Part shown: piece by piece, positions 58,950-64,000 of the stretch
Layout of the letters: each line of letters starts with the position of its first letter
Position numbering within the stretch: the stretch's first letter is position 1
Source of the DNA: Bacillus sp. SB49
Lineage (GTDB): Bacteria > Bacillota > Bacilli > Bacillales > Halobacillaceae
Assembly: GCF_000469135.2 (NCBI RefSeq)
Contig: NZ_CP048117.1
Coordinates: forward strand, 2,951,501 to 3,015,500
DNA length: 64,000 bases
Reading direction: 5' to 3'
Notes under the pieces: generated by a model
What the model was told of the DNA's origin: nothing
The model's database searches: none
What the model saw: only the letters and a program-made list of their open reading frames with translations
Program-made: the position numbers and the translations under genes

Positions 58950-58978
58950 TTTACATAACATCATCAATGTACTACAAT
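58950..58978 (+). promoter_or_regulatory. SigmaA-type promoter upstream of the short RNA/leader
   Basis: TTTACA (58950-58955), exactly 17 bases, TACAAT (58973-58978). Transcription would begin near 58985, 59 bases before a strong terminator stem. Confidence 0.72.
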
Positions 58979-58984
58979 GGACAC

Positions 58985-59080
58985 GCAAACACCCCACATA
59001 TCTGACCAATATGTGAATATGTAGAATTTGACCACCCTTTACGAAGGCCTCCACATCCCCTAAATGTGGAGGCCTTTTTT
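58985..59080 (+). ncRNA. Candidate small RNA or transcription-attenuating leader of the CDF exporter gene
   Basis: About 96 bases from a consensus promoter to a perfect 13-bp terminator (AAGGCCTCCACAT / ATGTGGAGGCCTT, then six T; 59044-59080). Before it lies a second stem, CACATAT / ATATGTG with loop CTGACCA (58995-59015). Note that CCACAT appears both in hairpin 1's left flank (CCCCACATAT) and in the terminator's left arm, so an alternative pairing with ATGTGG could compete. There is no reading frame inside. It may be a free small RNA, or a leader that allows read-through to the zinc exporter under some condition. Confidence 0.6.
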
Positions 59081-59131
59081 ATGCATTCAGGTTTGACGTG
59101 CCTGTTATTCCGCGTTAAGCTTTATATATGA

Positions 59132-59147
59132 ATATATGTGCATATAT
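59132..59147. promoter_or_regulatory. AT-rich inverted repeat near the CDF exporter promoter (CzrA/ArsR-like)
   Basis: ATATATG-TG-CATATAT, directly upstream of TATAAT (59147-59152); a related ATATATG lies 8-9 bases left of it. The TATG-type half-sites and position fit ArsR/SmtB-family zinc repressors such as CzrA, but no such gene is in the window. Confidence 0.5.
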
Positions 59148-59209
59148 ATAATAATCCAACGTATCATTTACCAGTCGAATTGGAATAGTACAGGTAGGAG
59201 GAGATGCAG

Positions 59210-60142
59210 ATGGGACACGACCACGGTCATGACCACACGCACGGCGCGAACAAGAAGGCATTATGGATCAGTTTCATCCTGACAACCGGCTACATGATCG
59301 TCGAGGCGATCGGAGGATTCCTTACGAACAGCCTGGCGCTGCTGTCGGATGCCGGACATATGCTGAGTGACTCCGTGTCGCTTGGGGTTGGTGTCCTTGC
59401 GTTCGTTATGGGGGAAAAAGTGGCAGATTACAGCAAGACTTACGGATACAAACGGTTTGAAATCCTTGCGGCACTATTCAATGGTGTGACGCTCGTACTG
59501 ATCTCCCTTTATATTTTCTACGAGGCTTATAAACGATTCCTGGAACCGCCGGAGGTAGCCTCGACGGGAATGCTGACGATTGCAATTATCGGTCTTATCG
59601 TCAACCTTGTGGTCGCATGGATTCTCATGCGGGGCGATACGGAGCACAACCTTAACCTGCGGGCGGCGTTCCTTCATGTCCTTGGTGACCTGCTTGGATC
59701 CGTCGGTGCCATCATCGCCGCCATCCTCATCATGCTGTTCGACTGGGGATGGGCCGATCCGCTCGCAAGTGTGATTGTCGCCGTCCTTGTACTGATCAGC
59801 GGAGCAAGGGTCGCCCGCGACTCGGTTCATGTGCTGATGGAAGGAACACCGAAGAACATCGACGTCGATGATATCGTCGCAACGATCAAAGACACAGCGG
59901 ACATTCAGGATATCCATGACCTGCACGTATGGAGCATCACCAGCGGACAGAACGCCCTCTCCTGTCATGCCGTGGTGACGGATGACCGGACGATCGACGA
60001 CTGCCAGGGCATCCTTAAAAAAGTGGAAGAACGACTTAAGGATAAGGGAATCGGCCATGTGACGATTCAACTGGAATCGAAGGAACACGCGCACGACAAC
60101 TCGGTCCTCTGCAGCGACCATACCCATGAACACGATCATTAA
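59210..60142 (+). CDS. czcD: CDF family zinc/divalent-metal exporter
   Basis: 310-residue cation diffusion facilitator that exports Zn2+ (also Co2+, Cd2+) in exchange for protons or K+. Six helices between residues ~20 and 205; the metal-site HxxxD in helix 2 reads LSDAGHMLSDSVSLG (D-x-x-x-H). N-terminal HDHGHDHTHG and C-terminal CSDHTHEHDH are histidine-rich metal ligands, and the cytoplasmic domain has 'HDLHVWSITSG'. ATG at 59210 has GGAGG eight bases ahead; the ATG at 59204 is too close to it. Confidence 0.94.
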   Translation: MGHDHGHDHTHGANKKALWISFILTTGYMIVEAIGGFLTNSLALLSDAGHMLSDSVSLGVGVLAFVMGEKVADYSKTYGYKRFEILAALFNGVTLVLISLYIFYEAYKRFLEPPEVASTGMLTIAIIGLIVNLVVAWILMRGDTEHNLNLRAAFLHVLGDLLGSVGAIIAAILIMLFDWGWADPLASVIVAVLVLISGARVARDSVHVLMEGTPKNIDVDDIVATIKDTADIQDIHDLHVWSITSGQNALSCHAVVTDDRTIDDCQGILKKVEERLKDKGIGHVTIQLESKEHAHDNSVLCSDHTHEHDH

Positions 60143-60147
60143 AAACC

Positions 60148-60186
60148 CCCCTTCTGGAGATACTCCTTCTGAAGGGGATTTTTTTT
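60148..60186 (+). terminator. Terminator of the CDF exporter gene
   Basis: Two-tier stem CCCCTTC / GAAGGGG with inner GGAG / CTCC, followed by a run of eight T residues. Confidence 0.88.
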
Positions 60187-60262
60187 ATCCCCTTTCAACA
60201 GCCCCTTTCCAAGTGTTAGAATAGGTACTAACATAAATTTTCTGAAAAAGGAGACCGGTTTC

Positions 60263-60364
60263 ATGGATCCTCTATTCTTTTCGATCGCCATCATGGCCAT
60301 CGTGGTGGCTGGTTCCTTCGCTGCGTTTATCGCTTTGCTGCTTATAAGGAACAGGAGAACATAA
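60263..60364 (+). CDS. Small single-helix membrane protein, 33 residues
   Basis: ATG at 60263 with AAAAAGGAG nine bases upstream; MDPLFFSIAIMAIVVAGSFA continues through one transmembrane helix and ends in the basic tail LLIRNRRT, then TAA. It is bounded by a terminator on each side (60148-60186 and 60366-60401) and has a spacer of about 75 bases before it for a promoter, so it is a self-contained transcription unit. The basic C-terminus predicts the tail stays in the cytoplasm. Family not recognised; proteins this size in Bacilli often modulate larger membrane proteins. Confidence 0.65.
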   Translation: MDPLFFSIAIMAIVVAGSFAAFIALLLIRNRRT

Positions 60365-60365
60365 T

Positions 60366-60401
60366 AAAAAGAAGGCTGGATGAGGATCCAGCCTTCTTTT
60401 T
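60366..60401. terminator. Bidirectional terminator between the 33-residue gene and ydhK
   Basis: Perfect 16-bp stem AAAAAGAAGGCTGGAT / ATCCAGCCTTCTTTTT with loop GAGG, A-run left and T-run right. Confidence 0.94.
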
Positions 60402-60408
60402 ATATGCT

Positions 60409-60996
60409 CTATTGTGCTTTTAATTCGCTTTCCGTCACCCATTTATGGTTCGTCACTTCTTCTCCACCGTCGACGGGCACGTAGTCGACCATATACACGG
60501 TCGTAGCTTCTTTGGATTCGATGGTCGCTTTCGCTCCGTCCATGCCAGGCATATGATCAGCCCGGAGTGTGACTTCCTCGCCCGGCTCAAACGTCTGATC
60601 ATTATGACCTTCGATTTCTTCGTGGATGACCCATTTGTGATCAGTCACCCGCTCGCCTCCGTCTGTCGGTTCATAGGAAACGATATAAGCAGTCGTATCA
60701 TAGGCTCCGACAACCGTCGCTTCCGCCCCGTCCATGCCAGGCATATGGTCAGCGGTGATCATCGCTTTACTTCCAACGGCAAAGGTAGGATCTTCTGCCT
60801 CCTTCAAATCGTCCGGAACTTCTCCGGATCCGGAGTGATCCATCGATTCATGCCCGCTTTTTTCTTCATGGCTCATTTGCTGCGTGTCGGTCGCTTCCTG
60901 ATCCTTCTTCTCGTCCTGTCCACTGTCATCATTGCCGCAGGCAGCCAAGCCTACAAGCACCACCGCGGATAATACCAACATCTTCATCCATTTCAT
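60409..60996 (-). CDS. ydhK: YdhK family lipoprotein (two DUF1541 domains)
   Basis: 195-residue lipoprotein with lipobox LAAC (Cys20), an acidic linker rich in D, E and H (NDDSGQDEKKDQEATDTQQ and following), then two DUF1541 repeats. Each repeat contains ADHMPGMDGA, a tyrosine-rich TAYIVSYEPTDGGE / TVYMVDYVPVDGGE strand and DHKW / NHKW. ATG at 60996 is chosen with AAAGGAG eight bases upstream; the track-length extension is rejected as it adds a charged N-terminus ahead of the signal. It lies next to cop genes; the His/Met-rich repeats could bind copper (inference). Confidence 0.9.
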   Translation of the reverse strand: MKWMKMLVLSAVVLVGLAACGNDDSGQDEKKDQEATDTQQMSHEEKSGHESMDHSGSGEVPDDLKEAEDPTFAVGSKAMITADHMPGMDGAEATVVGAYDTTAYIVSYEPTDGGERVTDHKWVIHEEIEGHNDQTFEPGEEVTLRADHMPGMDGAKATIESKEATTVYMVDYVPVDGGEEVTNHKWVTESELKAQ

Positions 60997-61197
60997 TCTC
61001 TCATCTCCTTTTTCTCTTGTGTTACCATCCTTGACCATCTTCCTTTATTTATACAAAAGTCCGAAGGGGATTCCTCAGACTTTACAGGCTGTTCATTTAC
61101 TTTTGAGGAAACGGTTCTTTTACAAACATAGAGAGGGCGGCCAATGAGCACTTCGGAGTCTGCCTATTCACCTCCGCCCTTTGCTGAAAAACTGACG

Positions 61198-61230
61198 AAC
61201 AAAGCCTGAGGAGATCCTTCAGGCTTTGTT
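61198..61230 (-). terminator. Terminator of the csoR-copA-copZ operon
   Basis: Perfect 12-bp stem AACAAAGCCTGA / TCAGGCTTTGTT with loop GGAGATCCT just past the copZ stop; a short T-rich stretch follows in minus-strand RNA. Confidence 0.88.
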
Positions 61231-61232
61231 TG

Positions 61233-61436
61233 TCAGGATACGACGTCGTATCCCTGTTCTTCAATGGCTTCGACCATCGCCGCTTCGCTGACATGATCGG
61301 CTGCTTTCACCTCGACATCACCGCTGTCGAGATGAACGGTTACTTCCTCCACTCCATCGATCTCTTTCAGTGCACCTTTGACTGCTTGTTCACAGTGGCC
61401 GCACGTCATTCCTTCTACTTTAAGCGTTTTTTCCAT
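61233..61436 (-). CDS. copZ: Copper chaperone CopZ
   Basis: 67-residue cytosolic copper chaperone with a single HMA domain. The CxxC copper site is Cys12 and Cys15 in EGMTCGHCEQAV; 'VEEVTVHLDSGDVEVKA' and 'AIEEQGYDVVS' complete the fold. It passes Cu(I) to CopA, the preceding gene. GGAAAAAACG spacing before ATG gives a moderate ribosome site. Last gene of the operon, with a terminator just after. Confidence 0.96.
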   Translation of the reverse strand: MEKTLKVEGMTCGHCEQAVKGALKEIDGVEEVTVHLDSGDVEVKAADHVSEAAMVEAIEEQGYDVVS

Positions 61437-61454
61437 ATCGCTTCATCCTTTCCA

Positions 61455-63845
61455 TTATAGTTTCATCCGTTTTAGCCGCAGCGAGTTACTGACGACGCTG
61501 ACAGAGCTTAAGGCCATAGCCGCGCCTGCCACCCAGGGAGCAAGAAGCCCGAGAGCGGCAACCGGGATGCCTGCCGTATTATAGGCCAGTGCCCAGAATA
61601 GATTCTGCCGGATGTTCTTCATAGTTTTCCGGCTGAGGCGGATCGCTTTCACCAAGTGTTCCAGGTCGCCTCCGACCAGCGTAACATCTGCTGTTTCTAT
61701 CGCCACATCACTGCCTGTGCCAATGGCGATGCCGATATCGGCGGTGGCAAGAGAAGGCGCATCATTGATGCCGTCACCGACCATGGCGACTTTCTCGCCC
61801 TGCTTCTGCAATTCCTTCACCTTCGCTGCCTTCTCTTCCGGCAGCACTTCTGCCAGCACATTCCTGATGCCTACTTCGGCAGCAATAGCTTCTGCCGTTC
61901 GTCTGTTATCCCCTGTCACCATGTACACATGAATCCCGAGCGCCTTCAATTCAGAAACGGCTTCTTTGGACGTCTCCTTGATCGTATCTGCAACAGCAAT
62001 ATAGGCTTTGATTTGCTGATCGGCAGCCAGATACATAACTGTTTTTCCTTCCTGTTCCAAACGAGAAAATGCCTCGTCGTAAGGTTCATATGACAGCTGA
62101 TTCCGTTCCATCCATTTTCTCGTACCGACAAGGATCTGCCTGCCTTCGACGACTGCCTTAATCCCAAAGCCAGGGACAGCCTCAAAGGATTCCGCTTCTC
62201 TTTCTATCACGCCGCGCTTCTGACCGTACGTGACGATGGCATCAGCGAGCGGGTGCTCAGATGCCTTCTCAGCTGCGATCAAGTCAGGCAGCCAATCGGC
62301 TTCTTCTCCTTGGAGAGTGATGACGTCCGTTACCTCGGGTTTCCCTTTCGTCACGGTACCTGTTTTGTCCAAAAGCACCGTTGTAAGCCCCTGGGTGCCT
62401 TCCAAATATTCCCCGCCTTTGAAAAGAATCCCCTGTTCTGCTCCCTTTCCGGTTCCGACCATGATCGATGTCGGTGTCGCCAGTCCCAAGGCACACGGAC
62501 AGGCAATGACAAGAACAGCGATGGCTGCTTCCAGCGCAGGTGCGATGTCACCGCTCAGGAAAAACCAGAGCAGGAACGTAAGAAGAGCGATTCCGACGAC
62601 AATCGGAACGAAAATGCCGGAAATGGCGTCCGCAGTCCTTTGGATCGGAGCTTTCGATCCCTGCGCCTCTTCGACGATCCGAACAATGCCGGCAAGGGCG
62701 GTATCTTTCCCTATCCGTTCCGCTTCCATCCGAATGGTTCCATTCTTGTTGATGGTCGATCCAATGACTGCGTCTCCTTCCTGCTTTTCCACTGGAAGAG
62801 ACTCACCGGTTATCATGGACTCATCGACTGCGGAGGTACCTTTAAGCACGCGGCCGTCGACGGGAATTTTCTCCCCGGGTTTCACAAGCAGCGTGTCCCC
62901 GACCGTTACTTGGTCGACCGGCACCTTTTCTTCCATTCCTTCTCGGATAACGGTCGCTTCCTTCGCCTGCAGATTCAGCAGGTTCGTGAGCGCGGCTGTC
63001 GTCCGTCCCTTCGCCAACGATTCCATCAGCTTCCCGACAAGAATCAGCGTGATGAGGACGGCACTCGTCTCAAAATAAAGCTCCGGCATCCGATCCGGGG
63101 CTGCCTGCCAGCGGAACGCTTCGACGACGCTGTAGAAATAGGCGGCGGAAGTACCGAGTGCGACCAGTACATCCATGTTCGCACTCTTATTCCTGAGCGC
63201 CCGATAAGCTCCGGAGTAGAACCGGGCACCGATATAGAACTGCACAGGCGTCGCAAGGACGAACTGGAACCACGGATTCATCAGGATACCCGGAACCGGG
63301 AGGCCGATATCCCACGGGAGATGAGCGATCATCGTGTATAAAAGAGGCAGGGAAAGCAAGGCAGACACGAACAACTTTATCTTCTGCTGCTTGATTCTCG
63401 CTTCTTTTTGTTCCTTCTCGGTTTCACGTTCCTGTTTGATAACCGCCTCATACCCGAGCTTCTTCACTTTGGCAATGATGTCATCTATGGATACACGATC
63501 CGGTTCGTATTCGACGAATCCGGCTTCCGTTGCCAGGTTGATGGTCGCCTGTTCCACTCCGTCCATCTTACTCAACACTTTCTGGATCCTCGTCGAGCAA
63601 GCCGAACAGGTCATTCCGTGAATGTCGAGTTCCACCTGTTCTTTCTGGACACCGTATCCGAGCTTTTCAATTTTTGCGGTTATATCGGATGGCTGGACGT
63701 GTTTGTCATCGTAGTGAATCGTAGCCGTTTCCATCGCAAGGTTGACATTCGCTTCGACACCTTCCATACGGTTCAGGACCTTCTCGATCCGGGTCGAGCA
63801 CGCGGAACACGTCATCCCGGTGATACCTACGTTCATATCCTTCAT
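61455..63845 (-). CDS. copA: Copper-exporting P-type ATPase CopA
   Basis: 796-residue Cu(I)-exporting P1B-ATPase in the membrane. Two N-terminal HMA domains with Cys13/Cys16 and Cys80/Cys83 ([10 protein letters not shown]), eight membrane helices, the copper-translocating motif [11 protein letters not shown], phosphorylation site DKTGTVTKG and hinge [11 protein letters not shown]; 'SEHPL' marks the P1B nucleotide-binding domain. AGGAGGG precedes the ATG. It follows csoR by 11 bases and precedes copZ by 18. Length is typical of Bacillus CopA. Confidence 0.97.
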   Translation of the reverse strand: MKDMNVGITGMTCSACSTRIEKVLNRMEGVEANVNLAMETATIHYDDKHVQPSDITAKIEKLGYGVQKEQVELDIHGMTCSACSTRIQKVLSKMDGVEQATINLATEAGFVEYEPDRVSIDDIIAKVKKLGYEAVIKQERETEKEQKEARIKQQKIKLFVSALLSLPLLYTMIAHLPWDIGLPVPGILMNPWFQFVLATPVQFYIGARFYSGAYRALRNKSANMDVLVALGTSAAYFYSVVEAFRWQAAPDRMPELYFETSAVLITLILVGKLMESLAKGRTTAALTNLLNLQAKEATVIREGMEEKVPVDQVTVGDTLLVKPGEKIPVDGRVLKGTSAVDESMITGESLPVEKQEGDAVIGSTINKNGTIRMEAERIGKDTALAGIVRIVEEAQGSKAPIQRTADAISGIFVPIVVGIALLTFLLWFFLSGDIAPALEAAIAVLVIACPCALGLATPTSIMVGTGKGAEQGILFKGGEYLEGTQGLTTVLLDKTGTVTKGKPEVTDVITLQGEEADWLPDLIAAEKASEHPLADAIVTYGQKRGVIEREAESFEAVPGFGIKAVVEGRQILVGTRKWMERNQLSYEPYDEAFSRLEQEGKTVMYLAADQQIKAYIAVADTIKETSKEAVSELKALGIHVYMVTGDNRRTAEAIAAEVGIRNVLAEVLPEEKAAKVKELQKQGEKVAMVGDGINDAPSLATADIGIAIGTGSDVAIETADVTLVGGDLEHLVKAIRLSRKTMKNIRQNLFWALAYNTAGIPVAALGLLAPWVAGAAMALSSVSVVSNSLRLKRMKL

Positions 63846-63856
63846 CTCTATCCCTC

Positions 63857-64000
63857 CTATTTGGAGAACTGTTGGATGACTTTCATCAATTCATCAATGG
63901 CCTCGTCACCGTTTCCATTTTTAATCGCACCCGCCACACAATGATGGGTATGGCGCTCCAGCAGGGAATGGCCGACTTTCTTCAACGCCTTATCTATCGC
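63857..64000 (-). CDS. csoR: CsoR family copper-sensing repressor, 5'-truncated by window edge
   Basis: Only the last 47 residues are visible. They include the CsoR-type copper ligands in [13 protein letters not shown] (His and Cys of the Cys-His-Cys site; the first Cys lies outside), and end in '[16 protein letters not shown]'. Cu(I) binding releases the repressor from the promoter of csoR-copA-copZ, which lies outside this window. The stop is 11 bases before the copA ATG, as in other Bacillus cop operons. Confidence 0.93.
   Translation of the reverse strand, partial: AIDKALKKVGHSLLERHTHHCVAGAIKNGNGDEAIDELMKVIQQFSK

Larger units (their letters stand above)
58769..59209. other. Spacer holding a promoter-terminator unit and a zinc-exporter regulatory site
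   Basis: No protein-coding gene. From left to right it holds the leader of the six-helix protein gene on the minus strand, a promoter (58950-58978), a candidate short RNA (58985-59080) ending in a strong terminator, and an AT-rich inverted repeat (59132-59147) near a TATAAT ahead of the CDF gene. Confidence 0.7.

Noticed and set aside
61132-61183. AGGGCGG / CCGCCCT complementary pair between ydhK and copZ as an RNA gene
   Set aside because: Seven-base arms with a loop of about 38 bases, no promoter or terminator of its own; chance cannot be excluded.
62253-63341. 362-codon open frame on the plus strand opposite copA
   Set aside because: Fully antisense to an intact P-type ATPase with all motifs; it arises from codon bias on the other strand.
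1-64000. tRNA, rRNA, CRISPR array, insertion sequence or prophage
   Set aside because: No cloverleaf arms, rRNA-like stretches, regularly spaced repeats, transposase or integrase frames were seen.

Overview
The window reads as chromosomal DNA of a spore-forming Bacillaceae. It carries a complete gerA-type germinant receptor operon. Shine-Dalgarno sites are strong (AGGAGG-like), GTG and TTG starts are common, and rho-independent terminators are dense. Many proteins are acidic, and the Na+-coupled NSS transporter, TRAP transporter and ABC sugar importers fit a salt-tolerant, plant-debris-associated genus such as Halobacillus or Thalassobacillus, but the genus is an inference. I saw no rRNA, tRNA, insertion sequence, prophage or CRISPR array.

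Layout. 1-9.3 kb: mixed housekeeping and accessory genes (truncated NSS symporter, DoxX protein, peptide transporter, pyrrolidone-carboxyl peptidase, aldo/keto reductase, membrane-bound diguanylate cyclase, a small coiled-coil protein, an unassigned permease). 9.3-14 kb: gerAA-gerAB-gerAC and a ZIP metal transporter. 14-16.4 kb: a TetR regulator with a DHA2 drug exporter, behind a promoter bracketed by two near-identical palindromes. 16.4-18.7 kb: small membrane and secreted proteins, one apparently starting at ATC.

18.7-30.4 kb: a hexuronate operon (TRAP transporter dctP-dctQ-dctM, a GH31 glycosidase, uxaC, uxuA, SDR-type uxuB, kdgA, kdgK) divergent from a ROK repressor, with an operator and overlapping promoters between them. 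It would take up and hydrolyse a glucuronate-containing compound and convert glucuronate through fructuronate, mannonate and KDG to pyruvate and glyceraldehyde-3-phosphate. 33.2-40.4 kb: a LacI-controlled cluster (ABC sugar importer without its own ATPase, two Gfo/Idh/MocA dehydrogenases, a TIM-barrel isomerase/epimerase), possibly an oxidise-then-eliminate glycoside pathway.

40.5-43 kb: a four-gene operon with a metallophosphoesterase, and a small XRE regulator. 43.1-48.3 kb: an RpiR-controlled operon (YjiH membrane protein, M20 deacylase, enolase-superfamily racemase, GNAT acyltransferase) matching the known N-succinyl-dependent D-to-L amino acid conversion pathway. 48.5-50.5 kb: transglutaminase-like protein, an unrecognised protein and a DUF2798 membrane protein. 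50.6-53.1 kb: a PAS-AAA-TyrR-type regulator lacking GAFTGA and the Walker B glutamate, beside a carbamoylase-like M20 protein with several metal ligands missing.

53.6-64 kb: metal and metalloid genes: arsD-arsA-HesB-like-CoA-disulfide reductase/rhodanese with no arsR, arsB or arsC in view; a CDF zinc exporter preceded by a promoter-to-terminator unit that may be a small RNA or attenuator; a YdhK lipoprotein; and csoR(partial)-copA-copZ running off the right edge. Small proteins not obvious in routine calling are listed at 7470-7631, 16971-17168 and 60263-60364.
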